Made by a program: the position numbers and the translations under genes. The notes under the pieces are model-generated. The model was given only the letters and a program-made list of their open reading frames with translations. It was not told where the DNA came from and made no database searches. From Limivivens sp034101475 (GTDB lineage Bacteria; Bacillota; Clostridia; Lachnospirales; Lachnospiraceae), in assembly GCA_034101475.1 (NCBI GenBank), contig JAXEJQ010000106.1, positions 14,188-78,187 of the forward strand: a stretch of 64,000 nt of DNA, read 5' to 3'. This document shows positions 1 through 8,611 of the stretch, one piece after another (the first letter of the stretch is position 1; every line of letters starts with the position of its first letter).

Positions 1-835
1 CCTGAATCCCCTCTGCAATCTTTTCTGCCAGAATCCCGGTATAGCCATAGGCACTGACATAGGGAATCACAACGGTCTTCTTCGTATTCGGGTTTACAAC
101 GGTGCACCATTCTTCATAAGTATCCAGCATGGCCGGAATATCCGTATCCAGAACCGGTCCGTGTCCCGGACAGATCATGGACAGGGAGAGCTTCCGCACC
201 CGCTCCAGGGCAGTCAGCATATAGGATTTGAAGGGACCGATAATATTGTCAAAGTAATATTTGGTCGCCTTCATATAATCGTCATGATTCGTCACACTGC
301 TCACCAGCACATCGTGGAAGCCGTAGTGGGATCCGAAGGAATCACAGGTCACCAGAACCTGGCGCTCCTCCAGATACGTATACATGGTATCCGGCCAGTG
401 GAGATTCGGAACCACCAGGAAGCGCAGGGTATCATCGCCGATCTTCAGCGTCTCCCCGTCCTTCACAGGAATGCTGTAGAAATCACGGTTTACAATCTCC
501 TGCAAAAAACCGATGGCGCAGGCGGTGGCAACAATCTTCATATTCGGATTCAGCTCCAGCAGACGGCCGATGCTGCCTGCATGGTCCGGTTCCGTATGAC
601 TCACCACCAGATATTCAATATCCTTTACCTCCGTCAGCTCCTGGAGCTTTTCCAGATATTCATCAAAAAAAGCTTCCTTTGCGGTTTCAAAAAGGACGGT
701 TTTCCCTCCGGTCTTCAGGAGGTAGGAATTATAGGAGGTGCCAAACTCCGTGTGCATGATAATATCAAACACCCGAAGCTTGTCATCCACAATCCCGACC
801 CAGTAAAAATTCTCACTTAATTGTAAGGTTTTCAT
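1..835 (-). CDS. fprA: Flavodiiron protein (A-type flavoprotein), 3' end outside window
   Basis: Reduces O2 and/or NO to protect anaerobic metabolism, taking electrons from rubredoxin; cytoplasmic. About 278 N-terminal residues are visible of a family length near 400; the reading frame stays open at the window edge. The metallo-beta-lactamase-like diiron domain shows the canonical His80-x-Glu82-x-Asp84-His85 ligands inside SHTEPDHAGS, and a Tyr-Gly-x-Thr FMN-binding loop begins the flavodoxin domain near residue 265. The start ATG follows the rubredoxin stop by about 21 bases, so the two genes are probably one transcript. Function by family is secure; the preference for O2 over NO cannot be read from the sequence. 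Confidence 0.93.
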   Translation of the reverse strand, partial: MKTLQLSENFYWVGIVDDKLRVFDIIMHTEFGTSYNSYLLKTGGKTVLFETAKEAFFDEYLEKLQELTEVKDIEYLVVSHTEPDHAGSIGRLLELNPNMKIVATACAIGFLQEIVNRDFYSIPVKDGETLKIGDDTLRFLVVPNLHWPDTMYTYLEERQVLVTCDSFGSHYGFHDVLVSSVTNHDDYMKATKYYFDNIIGPFKSYMLTALERVRKLSLSMICPGHGPVLDTDIPAMLDTYEEWCTVVNPNTKKTVVIPYVSAYGYTGILAEKIAEGIQ

Positions 836-856
836 GCAGGTTCCGCCTTTCCGGAT

Positions 857-1018
857 TTAAGCCTCTTCAAAATCCTCTTTTCCCACGCCGCATACCGGAC
901 ATACCCAGTCTTCGGGAAGATCTTCAAATGCAGTGCCGGGTGCGATGCCGTTATCGGGATCGCCCACTTCCGGATCATATTCATAGCCACAGGGTCCACA
1001 TACATATTTCTTCATCAT
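857..1018 (-). CDS. rub: Rubredoxin
   Basis: A 53-residue one-iron electron carrier. Two Cys-x-x-Cys knuckles (CGPC near residue 7 and CPVC near residue 40) bind the Fe(SCys)4 centre, and the aromatic and acidic core (YEYDPEVGD, LPEDWVCP) is standard for the family. The GAAAGGA ribosome binding site fits the first of two adjacent ATGs. The gene lies directly upstream of the flavodiiron gene on the same strand, which matches the known rubredoxin to flavodiiron electron path. Confidence 0.96.
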   Translation of the reverse strand: MMKKYVCGPCGYEYDPEVGDPDNGIAPGTAFEDLPEDWVCPVCGVGKEDFEEA

Positions 1019-1051
1019 TATCTACCTATTCCTTTCTATCAGATGTTTTAT

Positions 1052-1091
1052 CGACGGTATTTCACCGTCAAAAAGCTACAGGTCTATTATA
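1052..1091 (-). promoter_or_regulatory. Probable -10 box and leader hairpin of the rubredoxin transcript
   Basis: On the minus strand a TATAAT lies at 1086-1091; no good -35 is seen 17 bases upstream. A short hairpin (GACGGT, loop GAAAT, ACCGTC) lies at about 1052-1068, between this -10 and the ribosome binding site. Confidence 0.45.
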
Positions 1092-1143
1092 CACGCAGGC
1101 AGGAAAAATATCTATTATTATTATCAAAAAAATCCATTATTTT

Positions 1144-1379
1144 ATGAGCCAAGGGACAAATGGACATGAAAATCCGTGCTTGCATGGATTTTCATGTCTA
1201 TGGGTCCCGCAAAACATGAGCAAGCAGCCACTTTTCGCAGAAAAATGTGCGAATTGCGAATGTTTTCGTCGATTTTGAAAGTGCACAGCACGGAAAATCG
1301 ACGACAGGCTCATTTTATAAAGCCAAGGGACAAATGGACATGAAAATCCGTGCTTGCATGGATTTTCATGTCTATGGGG
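1144..1379 (+). repeat. Repeat family A, copy 1, followed by a partial second unit
   Basis: Non-coding dispersed repeat. The first unit runs from GAGCCAAGGGACAAATGG to GGCTCATTT (about 1146-1315). It contains a long hairpin (GACATGAAAATCC against GGATTTTCATGTC) and a second inverted pair around TCGTCGATTTT and AAAATCGACGA. A second partial unit carrying only the left hairpin runs from 1321 to 1379 and stops 12 bases before the SNF2 stop codon. ATTTTAT lies on both sides of the first unit and could be a target duplication. Copies 2 and 3 are at 9385-9570 and 41923-42109. Confidence 0.85.
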
Positions 1380-1390
1380 CAGAACGTCAG

Positions 1391-4300
1391 TTACTGCAGC
1401 AGCTCCAGAAGCTCCTCCCTGGTAATGGTCCCGGCTCCCATTTCCTCTCCGGAAAAAATATGCTCCGCCAGCTCCTTTTTCTTTTCCTGAAGCCGCAGGA
1501 TTTTCTCCTCAATGGTGTCCCTGGCCACCAGCCGGTACACCGTCACCACCTGCTTCTGACCGATACGGTGAGCCCGGTCTGTGGCCTGATTCTGTACAGC
1601 TGCATTCCACCAGGGATCAAAATGAATGACGATATCCGCCGCTGTCAGGTTCAGCCCCGTTCCCCCTGCCTTCAGAGAAATGCAGAACACCGGAACGTCA
1701 TCCTTCTGGAAGCTTTCCACCATTTCCATCCGTTTTTCCTTCGAAACGGCTCCGGTCAGCATGTAACAGGCGATCCCGGCCTCCGCAAGCTCCTCTTCCA
1801 GACGTTCCAGCATGGAAGTGAACTGAGAAAACAGCAGAATCTTATGGCCGCTTCCGATGGCGTTTTCAATCAGATCCAGACACATCCGGGTTTTCGAAGC
1901 CTTGCCCCGGTAGCCTTCAAAGGCCAGGGCGGGATCGCAGCAGATCTGACGCAGTTTTGTCAGCTCTGCCAGGATCCGGATCCGGCTGGAATCAAATTCC
2001 TCCTTCGACTGCCCGGCCAGAAGCATCCGAAGCCTCTGTACATGAGCATCATAAAGTCTGCGCTGTTCCTCCTCCATATCGGCAAACAGGCTGCGCTCCA
2101 GCTTATCCGGCAGGTCCTTCAGCACATCCTTTTTAACCCGGCGCAGGATAAACGGCCGCACCATCTTCCGGAGGCGTTCCATGGCTTCCTCATTCTGGTT
2201 CACCGTGATTGGAATCTCAAAACGCTCCCGGAATCTCCGATAGGAAAACAGAAATCCTGGCATCAGAAAATCAAAGATGCTCCACAGCTCACTTAAACGG
2301 TTTTCCACCGGAGTCCCGGTCAGTGCCAGCCGGAAGGACGCCCCCACCTGTCTGGCCGCACGGGCTGCCTGGGTCTGATGATTCTTAATAAACTGAGCCT
2401 CATCCAGAATTTCATGATCAAATTCCAGGTTCTGATACTGTTCCACATCTCTGCGCAGCAGATCATAGGAGGTAATCAGTACCCGCTTTCCCACGCCTTT
2501 TTCAAAGCGCTCCAGGACCGTCTGACGTTCCCCCGCATTCCCGGTCACGGTTTCCACCGAAAGCTCCGGCGCAAATCGTTGGAATTCCCGTTTCCAGTTG
2601 TACACCAGGGATGCCGGGCTCACAATGAGACTGGTTCCCGGCTCTGCCGCCAGAAAGCTGATCACCTGCAGCGTTTTTCCAAGTCCCATATCATCCGCCA
2701 GAATTCCGCCGAAGCCGTTGGTTTTCAGCGTCCGCAGCCAGCGGTATCCGGTTTTCTGATACTCCCGGAGAATATTCTGAAGTCCTTCCGGGATTTCAAA
2801 ATCGCTTTCTTCCACGGTCTTCATGTTCCGGATCAGCATCCGGAAATCCCGGTCAGTCTCCACAGTCACCTCACCATTCTCCCGCAGCTCCTTCTCCACA
2901 AACAGAGCCCGGTATCTGGGAAGGGTAATCTGCCCTTTTTCCACTTCCTCCTGCTTCAGAGAAAGCTGTTCCCTCAGCATGGCCAGGGTTTCCAGCCCCT
3001 CCTCCCGGACATTTATAAAATCACCGTTTTTCATGCGGACATAATTTTTCCGCCTGTCATACCGTGACAGAACCTCCGCCAGTTCCTCCATGCTCATATC
3101 CGGAGAATGGATTTCCAGATTCAGAAGGCCGCTGTCCAGGCTGATGCCCACGGAAAATTTCGGTGTTCTGCGCACCCGCAGACTGCGCATGGCCGCTGAC
3201 AGATAAACTTCTCCGATTTCATACATTTTCCCCATTCCCTCGTCCAGCAGCCGGTACAGAAGGTCTTCGTCATTCATCAGCATCAGAAGCCCATCTTTTC
3301 CGTCATAGGCATTGAAATAGGGACGCACCGCATAATTTGCCGCCAGCTCCGCCTGCACATCCCGCCGCTCACTCAGCCGGGCACCCTGAAATACATTGAA
3401 GCTTTCTTCCCCATACTCCGCAAACAGTCCGCAGGAAACAGCTCCCTCCTGAGGCATGTCCAGATAAATTTTGAAAACCGGCTTTTCCGGAAGATAATCC
3501 TTCTCATCAAAGTTCCGGGTACAAACCTGAAAATGCTGCCGCAGAGCCGGAAGCAGATCCCGACAGAAGGCCGGCAGATCCTCCCTGCCGATCACACAGC
3601 TCCGGCTGAGCTGTTTTTCCATATATTCCGTAAAATCCACGATTTCCCGGCGTTCCTCCGCTTCTGCCATATAAATGCAGCCGTCCCGGCAGTAATATTC
3701 CCGTTTCAGTCCATAAATCACCGCTGCATTCTCCAGGCTCATCCGAACCTGGCCATCGGCAGCCTCGATGCACAGAGACAGCCGGGGCTGTTCTCTCCTG
3801 ATCAGGTACTCCTGCTCTTCCTGATAGTCCAGGACAACGCTTATCCGTTCTCCCTCCATCGCTTCAAAAAACAGATCCGTTCCAAACCCGTCCAATTCCA
3901 GGCGGCGTTCCGGCTGACCAATCCCGGAAACGTAACCGTATTTTTCCATAGCCTCCCGCTTCTGCCCCCGCCTCAGCTCTGTCAGAAAATCGATAAGCTT
4001 CCTGGATTTTTCCGTAAACGCCTCCCGGTGATGGTAAAACTCCAGTTTCTTTCCATAGGATACCTTCCGGACACCCAGAACCGCACTGACAAACTCACTG
4101 ATATTTTTCAGTACATAGCTCTGTTTCTCCGTCCCGATGCGGAACTCCAGAAAAAGGGAGCTGTAGCTTTTCTTCAGCTTCGGAATCAGCTCCACCTTCC
4201 CCCGGAGATTTTCCCCCAGAAGCCAGGCGCCGTTGGAACGCAGACCATACTGGTTCAAAAGCTGACGCAGGCCCTGGGTGGAACCATTCTTTTCCGGCCA

Positions 4301-4753
4301 GAACCCACCGGTACCTCCCGTCCCATTTTGTGTTGTATTTTCCGGCAGATTCCCTGCTGTATTCCCTATTCCGTTTTCTGTCTCATAATCTTCTGCGTCC
4401 GGAGCACCGACCCCTGTCTGGCTGCTGTCAACCTTTTCTCCGTTCAGATATTCCAGAAGAACCGCCACACAGTGCCTGCACAGCCCTTCCACATTCCCGA
4501 AATTTCCACAGTCGCAGGACCAGCCCGCGATATAATCCATTTCCCGGTCAACCTCCACACCGGACTGAAAGAATCCGGAATTCTCCTCAATCAGTCCCAC
4601 TGCGGCTTCAATTCGATAAGCTTCTCCGTTCTCATCGTGGTAAACTTCCGTTTCGCAATGGTATTTCTGAATCTGTCCATCACGGAACAGGCGCATTCCT
4701 GCTGCCAGTTCCTCTGTATTTGCGGTTTCACGAATTGTATCAAATGTAATCAT
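1391..4753 (-). CDS. SNF2-family DEAD/DEAH helicase with SWIM zinc finger
   Basis: A 1120-residue Swi2/Snf2-type DNA translocase. An N-terminal SWIM zinc finger (Cys-x-Cys ... Cys-x-x-His near residues 80-96) is followed by a long bacterial SNF2-associated region. The ATPase core has Walker A (DDMGLGKT), a DEAQ box (ILDEAQFIKN) and the C-terminal helicase lobe with SQFTSML, GGTGLNL and DRAHRIGQ motifs. Bacterial members are common in Firmicutes; the RapA-like role in polymerase recycling is only an analogy. It stands alone, with a promoter at 4843-4872. Its 3' end abuts repeat A and no ordinary terminator was found, so the repeat hairpin may serve as one. Confidence 0.93.
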   Translation of the reverse strand: MITFDTIRETANTEELAAGMRLFRDGQIQKYHCETEVYHDENGEAYRIEAAVGLIEENSGFFQSGVEVDREMDYIAGWSCDCGNFGNVEGLCRHCVAVLLEYLNGEKVDSSQTGVGAPDAEDYETENGIGNTAGNLPENTTQNGTGGTGGFWPEKNGSTQGLRQLLNQYGLRSNGAWLLGENLRGKVELIPKLKKSYSSLFLEFRIGTEKQSYVLKNISEFVSAVLGVRKVSYGKKLEFYHHREAFTEKSRKLIDFLTELRRGQKREAMEKYGYVSGIGQPERRLELDGFGTDLFFEAMEGERISVVLDYQEEQEYLIRREQPRLSLCIEAADGQVRMSLENAAVIYGLKREYYCRDGCIYMAEAEERREIVDFTEYMEKQLSRSCVIGREDLPAFCRDLLPALRQHFQVCTRNFDEKDYLPEKPVFKIYLDMPQEGAVSCGLFAEYGEESFNVFQGARLSERRDVQAELAANYAVRPYFNAYDGKDGLLMLMNDEDLLYRLLDEGMGKMYEIGEVYLSAAMRSLRVRRTPKFSVGISLDSGLLNLEIHSPDMSMEELAEVLSRYDRRKNYVRMKNGDFINVREEGLETLAMLREQLSLKQEEVEKGQITLPRYRALFVEKELRENGEVTVETDRDFRMLIRNMKTVEESDFEIPEGLQNILREYQKTGYRWLRTLKTNGFGGILADDMGLGKTLQVISFLAAEPGTSLIVSPASLVYNWKREFQRFAPELSVETVTGNAGERQTVLERFEKGVGKRVLITSYDLLRRDVEQYQNLEFDHEILDEAQFIKNHQTQAARAARQVGASFRLALTGTPVENRLSELWSIFDFLMPGFLFSYRRFRERFEIPITVNQNEEAMERLRKMVRPFILRRVKKDVLKDLPDKLERSLFADMEEEQRRLYDAHVQRLRMLLAGQSKEEFDSSRIRILAELTKLRQICCDPALAFEGYRGKASKTRMCLDLIENAIGSGHKILLFSQFTSMLERLEEELAEAGIACYMLTGAVSKEKRMEMVESFQKDDVPVFCISLKAGGTGLNLTAADIVIHFDPWWNAAVQNQATDRAHRIGQKQVVTVYRLVARDTIEEKILRLQEKKKELAEHIFSGEEMGAGTITREELLELLQ

Positions 4754-4825
4754 CTTTTTCTCTTTTATTTTTATCCCTTACTCTGTTTCGCCCCGGAGCC
4801 ATTTCCGTCCAAAACCAGTCCATTT

Positions 4826-4843
4826 GTCCCCTGGCTCATCTCA
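4826..4843 (-). repeat. Terminal fragment of repeat family A
   Basis: An isolated copy of the family A end (on the minus strand ATGAGCCAGGGGACAAATGG) lies between the SNF2 promoter and the SNF2 start codon, with no body of the element attached. A similar fragment follows repeat B at 22475-22492. Confidence 0.6.
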
Positions 4844-4872
4844 TTATAGCATCCCGTCTCCTTTTCTGTCTA
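4843..4872 (-). promoter_or_regulatory. Probable promoter of the SNF2 helicase gene
   Basis: On the minus strand TAGACA (4867-4872), an 18-base spacer, and TATAAT (4843-4848). The -10 box abuts the family A fragment. Confidence 0.5.
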
Positions 4873-4953
4873 CGTACTTCCCCGGCATTTCATTCTGTCC
4901 CTTCATCCATCCGCTGCTTCCCAGACCCGAATTTCTGTATGTTTTTATATTAC

Positions 4954-5140
4954 ATGATACCAGGGTCAAAAGTCATAAACCACGATGCGCTTGCGCATAA
5001 GTGGTTTTATGACTGATTCACCCGTCCCAATATGAGGATAAAAGTGGGACGAATGTTCCACGATACCTGAATATTGGGCAGGATTGTGGGAGTACGAAGC
5101 ACGGAACAATCCGTATGGCATCTTTTGACCCTAACATCAT
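4954..5140 (+). repeat. Repeat family B, copy 1 (longest copy)
   Basis: About 187 bp with terminal inverted repeats: ATGATACCAGGGTCAAAAG at the left and CTTTTGACCCTAACATCAT at the right. Nested inverted segments lie inside (TCATAAACCAC with GTGGTTTTATGA; CCCAATAT with ATATTGGG). The shared core CGAAGCACGGAACAATCCG is present in every other B copy. The shorter copies look like internal deletions of this form. It carries the last codons of the M23 peptidase gene. Confidence 0.85.
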
Positions 5141-6286
5141 TACATGAGTTGCCCGACAAATGAGCCGTCCGGAGAGGCCGGAGTCATCTTCCATCTGATA
5201 TACTCTCCAGTAGTCCCTGGTCTCCTGATTCTTCACCGTTTCACATCGGTTCTGGGACAAAAATCGTGTCAGCTGATAACAATCCACCCAGATTTCATTG
5301 CTGCCCTCCTTCTGTGATTCGTCAAAAATCAGCTGAAGTCCCCAGTGTAAATGGGGAACATCAATATTATTCACATTTTCTGTGGCGCTGTACCCCGTAT
5401 GGCCCAGATACCCGATCACATCTCCGGCCTGCACCACACTGCCCTCTTCCAGCGATTTATGATAGGGAAAGTTCTGCCGCAGATGGGCATAATAGTAATA
5501 TCGTTTTTTATCAAAGCTTCGGATCCCGATCCGCCATCCTCCATACTGGTTCCATCCCAGAGCCTCCACATAACCGGATTCAATGGCGATAATCGGCGTG
5601 CCGGTCTGTCCCATCATATCATGGCCCAGATGAGGTCTCCGGTATCCGTAGGAACGGGAGCTTCCGAAATCATCATAGTCATAATACTCAAACCCTTTGG
5701 CGATGGGGGAAAAGGCCTTCAGTCCGTACCGCTTCTCCCACATTTTTCCGCCCTTTCCGTCCGGGACCTCGATTTCAAACTCTCCCACCATACCGCCCAG
5801 AACTGCCGTGTAAGCCTCCAGATAGTAGGAATAATACCTGCGGTTTTCGGTCAGCTCCTCCATGGTCGTTTCCCCGGCTGTAAGCCTTTGAGCCAGACTG
5901 TCCAGATCAGTCCCTTTATACCGCGTAAAATCCCCGCCATATTCTGTGGCAAGGCAGGCCAGCAGTTCAATCCAGTTCAGAGGTGTTTCCGTATCATGTG
6001 TTTCCACATCCCATTTGTAGGCCTTCTGCAGCCCCTCGCAGGGAACATCAAATTCTACCCACTTTATGTAGTCCTTCTCTGTCTCGCTTTCCGTTCCATT
6101 TTCTGTCTCGCTTTCCTCTTTGGTTCTGTTTTCTCCTTCTGTCTCTTCCTCCCCGCCGGTTTCCACCGCCCTGGAAGAGCCCTCCACAAAGGCGTCCTCT
6201 CTCAGAATCGGAAGACAGAGAACAACAAGACAAATCAGAAACAGAGCCTCCGCCAGCGTCTCCGGGAAATGCTGAAATTTTTTCAC
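5018..6286 (-). CDS. M23 family metallopeptidase, membrane-anchored, with repeat-derived C-terminus
   Basis: A 422-residue zinc endopeptidase predicted to cut peptidoglycan cross-links outside the membrane. A membrane segment lies near residues 9-27 (LAEALFLICLVVLCLP), then a Glu/Thr-rich linker, then the LytM domain with ligands His-x-x-x-Asp (HLGHD) and His-x-His (PHLHWG). The GTG start at 6286 is chosen because GGAGGG lies 8 bases upstream and it sits 2 bases after the spmB stop, so translation is probably coupled. The last ~50 residues (from GRLICRATHV onward) are encoded by repeat sequence, mainly B copy 1. The same peptide, MLGSKDAIRIVPC, can be read from other B copies, so the original C-terminus was replaced or extended. 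Confidence 0.88.
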   Translation of the reverse strand: MKKFQHFPETLAEALFLICLVVLCLPILREDAFVEGSSRAVETGGEEETEGENRTKEESETENGTESETEKDYIKWVEFDVPCEGLQKAYKWDVETHDTETPLNWIELLACLATEYGGDFTRYKGTDLDSLAQRLTAGETTMEELTENRRYYSYYLEAYTAVLGGMVGEFEIEVPDGKGGKMWEKRYGLKAFSPIAKGFEYYDYDDFGSSRSYGYRRPHLGHDMMGQTGTPIIAIESGYVEALGWNQYGGWRIGIRSFDKKRYYYYAHLRQNFPYHKSLEEGSVVQAGDVIGYLGHTGYSATENVNNIDVPHLHWGLQLIFDESQKEGSNEIWVDCYQLTRFLSQNRCETVKNQETRDYWRVYQMEDDSGLSGRLICRATHVMMLGSKDAIRIVPCFVLPQSCPIFRYRGTFVPLLSSYWDG

Positions 6287-6287
6287 C

Positions 6288-6812
6288 TCACATCCCTCCA
6301 ACCAAAACCACGCTGGCCGCAATTCCGGCGAAGGTGGCTGTCAGTGCTCCGGCCAGAGTATACCTGCTTTTGGCCACCTTTGCCGTCATAAAGTACACCG
6401 ACATAGTATAAAAAACGGTCTCCGTACATCCCGCCAGCACAGACACCAGCGTTCCAAGCTGAGAATCCGGCCCATGATTTTTGAAAATATCCAGCACCAG
6501 CCCTGTCGCCGCGCTGGAAGAAAACATCCGGACGATCACATAGGGAATAAGTTCTGAAGGGAATCCGGTAAACGCAAGCAGGCTTCCGAGTATTCCGGAA
6601 AGCAGATCCAGAACCCCCGAAGCCCGAAGTACCCCTACCGCCACCATCAGCCCGATGAGGGTAGGCATAATTTTTATCACTGTCTGGAAGCCGTCTCTGG
6701 CTCCGTTTATAAAACTTTCGTACACCTTACATTTTTTCAGAAGGCCGTAAGCCACCACGTAAAAGATCACAAAAGGCACCATATAGGCAGAAAGAAAAAC
6801 CAGGAATCCCAT
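6288..6812 (-). CDS. spmB: Spore maturation protein B
   Basis: A 174-residue polytopic membrane protein with the nucleoside-recognition/gate fold shared by SpmA and SpmB. The features are GARDGFQTVIKIMPTLIGL near the start and the NHGPDSQLGTLVSVLAGCTETVFYTMSVYF core. SpmA/SpmB are needed for spore-core dehydration in Bacillus and Clostridium (established). Normally spmA lies next to spmB; here the upstream gene is a HAD phosphatase and no spmA is seen. AAGGAACTGCCC precedes the ATG. Confidence 0.9.
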   Translation of the reverse strand: MGFLVFLSAYMVPFVIFYVVAYGLLKKCKVYESFINGARDGFQTVIKIMPTLIGLMVAVGVLRASGVLDLLSGILGSLLAFTGFPSELIPYVIVRMFSSSAATGLVLDIFKNHGPDSQLGTLVSVLAGCTETVFYTMSVYFMTAKVAKSRYTLAGALTATFAGIAASVVLVGGM

Positions 6813-6885
6813 GGGCAGTTCCTTTTTGTTTTTCTATAATCTATGACCTTTGTCCGCATCCTATTCCTTTTGGATTCCGATCCTG

Positions 6886-7707
6886 TCAGACCATATCCTC
6901 CTCATTCAGGAATTTGTGAATCACGTAGGCCACACCGTCTTCATCGTTGGACAGCGTCACAAAATCCGCTGCTGCCTTCACCACCGGCTGGGCATTCTGC
7001 ATGGCCACCCCAAGCCCTGCGAAGGCAATCATTCCCTTATCGTTAAAGCCATCTCCAAAGGCCGCCATGGTTTCCCGGGTTCGTCCAAGGTGCTTCAGAA
7101 GCCGCTGAAGGGAATTGGCCTTGTCAATGCCCTGGGGCATGATTTCCAGGAAATACGGTTCCGAGCGATAAATACTCAGACTGTCGCCCACTTCCCCCTT
7201 CAGGATCTCCTCCAGCCTCGCGCAGCGGTTTCCCTCTGCCGTCATCAGGCACTTGGTAACCGGAAATGTCACATAATCCCCAAAGGATTTCACCTTTTTC
7301 ACTGCCATTTTATTGATGGCGGACTCCTTCTGTACGTAAAGATCTTCCGGCGTTTCCGTAATAAGGAACTCATTTTCATAGGTCAGAACCGCCGCCCTGT
7401 GTGCCCGGGCGAAAGCCCCCACTTTCGCCGGAATTTCCTCCCCGAGGCTGACCTGGTAGATCGGCTTCCCTGTGCGGCAGTCCAGGATCATTCCCCCGTT
7501 AAAGGACAGAATATAGCCGCCGTATTTTTCCATTTCCAGAATCCTGGCAAGAGGAACAACACCGAAGGTAGGGCGTCCGGAAGCCAGCACCACCGTCCCT
7601 CCGGCCTGCTGGTAACGCATCAGCGCTTCCTTCGTGACCGGCGTAATTTCCTTTCTGGAATTCGTCAGCGTTCCGTCCAGGTCAAAAACTGCTGTTTGAT
7701 ATTTCAT
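6886..7707 (-). CDS. Cof-type HAD-IIB family phosphatase
   Basis: A 273-residue haloacid-dehalogenase-like hydrolase acting on small phosphorylated metabolites. Motif I is DLDGTLTNS with nucleophile Asp9, motif II is VLASGRP, motif III is the Lys in the middle region, and motif IV is GDGFNDKGMI. The C2B cap lies between. The start codon overlaps the end of psd by 26 bases and has an AAAGGAT ribosome binding site within psd, so it probably belongs to the phospholipid transcript. The substrate is unknown. Confidence 0.9.
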   Translation of the reverse strand: MKYQTAVFDLDGTLTNSRKEITPVTKEALMRYQQAGGTVVLASGRPTFGVVPLARILEMEKYGGYILSFNGGMILDCRTGKPIYQVSLGEEIPAKVGAFARAHRAAVLTYENEFLITETPEDLYVQKESAINKMAVKKVKSFGDYVTFPVTKCLMTAEGNRCARLEEILKGEVGDSLSIYRSEPYFLEIMPQGIDKANSLQRLLKHLGRTRETMAAFGDGFNDKGMIAFAGLGVAMQNAQPVVKAAADFVTLSNDEDGVAYVIHKFLNEEDMV

Positions 7708-8611
7708 GGTATTTATCCTTTCCCTTTTCTCTCGGGCTCCTTACTGATATAAATGCTTCCCCGATCTTCTCACCCATTTTTACAATGGTTTCCACACCTT
7801 CCCGACTGTTTTTCCGGATATCGCTGTCAATCCGGACGCTTCCCGGCTCCAGAAGCAGAATAACCGTAGAACCTCCAAAGGCAAAATATCCCTTTTCCTC
7901 TCCTCTGGCCACCTGTGCCTTCCCCTGCTGGTTTACAATCCGTCCCACCATCAGGGCGCCTACCTCCATCATCAGAATCGTTCCGAAATGCTCTGATTTT
8001 AAAAGACTGTATTCTCTGGCATTTTCCTTGTAAATGGGATAAACGTCGTTGGCCGCCGGGTTCACTGTATGAAGCACTCCCGGGATCCGGCGATTTGAAC
8101 TTTTCTTCCCCCCATCCACGTAACAGTAATGGTGATAGTCATCCACAGTCAGACGAAATACCAGAGCCGTCCCGCCCAGATATCTGGCGGAAAGCTCCCT
8201 GCTTCGCAGCAGGTCCTTTACCGTATAGCAGGTATGCTTAATTCGGAAGCGGCCATTCCTGGTCACCGGATACACTGTCAGCTTCCCGTCACAGGGGCTG
8301 ACCAGATGAGAAGGCTCCGGATCCACCGGACGCATGCCTTCCCGGATCCGCCTGGTAAAAAAATCATTGTACGAGCGGTATCCGGTTTCCTCGTACTGGC
8401 TCAGGTCAATCCCGTTGCGCTTTACAAAGGGCTTCACCGCCAGGCCTGACAGGGTGCTGTCCATCAGCACACCTCCTATTTCCGATATCACCGGATTCAC
8501 CAGCAGCCTGACCGCCATTCTGCCGACCGCAGTCTGATACATCAGGGAGATCAGCCGGTCCTGACCATCGTTTCCCCTGACCTCTTTTCCGTTTCTCTCT
8601 CTGTAAATCAT
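7682..8611 (-). CDS. psd: Phosphatidylserine decarboxylase
   Basis: A 309-residue proenzyme that makes phosphatidylethanolamine from phosphatidylserine at the membrane. The self-cleavage site that creates the pyruvoyl group is GGST in FGGSTVILLLEPG near residue 251, a Clostridia-type variant of LGST. The substrate-binding segments DDYHHYCYVDGG and HTVNP are present. The ATG overlaps the pssA stop by four bases (ATGA) and has AGGTGAG upstream, so the two genes are coupled and carry out consecutive steps. Confidence 0.95.
   Translation of the reverse strand: MIYRERNGKEVRGNDGQDRLISLMYQTAVGRMAVRLLVNPVISEIGGVLMDSTLSGLAVKPFVKRNGIDLSQYEETGYRSYNDFFTRRIREGMRPVDPEPSHLVSPCDGKLTVYPVTRNGRFRIKHTCYTVKDLLRSRELSARYLGGTALVFRLTVDDYHHYCYVDGGKKSSNRRIPGVLHTVNPAANDVYPIYKENAREYSLLKSEHFGTILMMEVGALMVGRIVNQQGKAQVARGEEKGYFAFGGSTVILLLEPGSVRIDSDIRKNSREGVETIVKMGEKIGEAFISVRSPREKGKDKYHEISNSSF

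Noticed and set aside
1247..2296. Plus-strand ORFs starting in repeat A copy 1
   Set aside because: They cross the repeat and run antisense to the SNF2 gene, with no family match or ribosome binding site.
3533..4849. A 438-codon plus-strand frame opposite the SNF2 gene
   Set aside because: The minus-strand protein has SWIM, Walker A and DEAQ motifs; the plus-strand frame has no family features or ribosome binding site.
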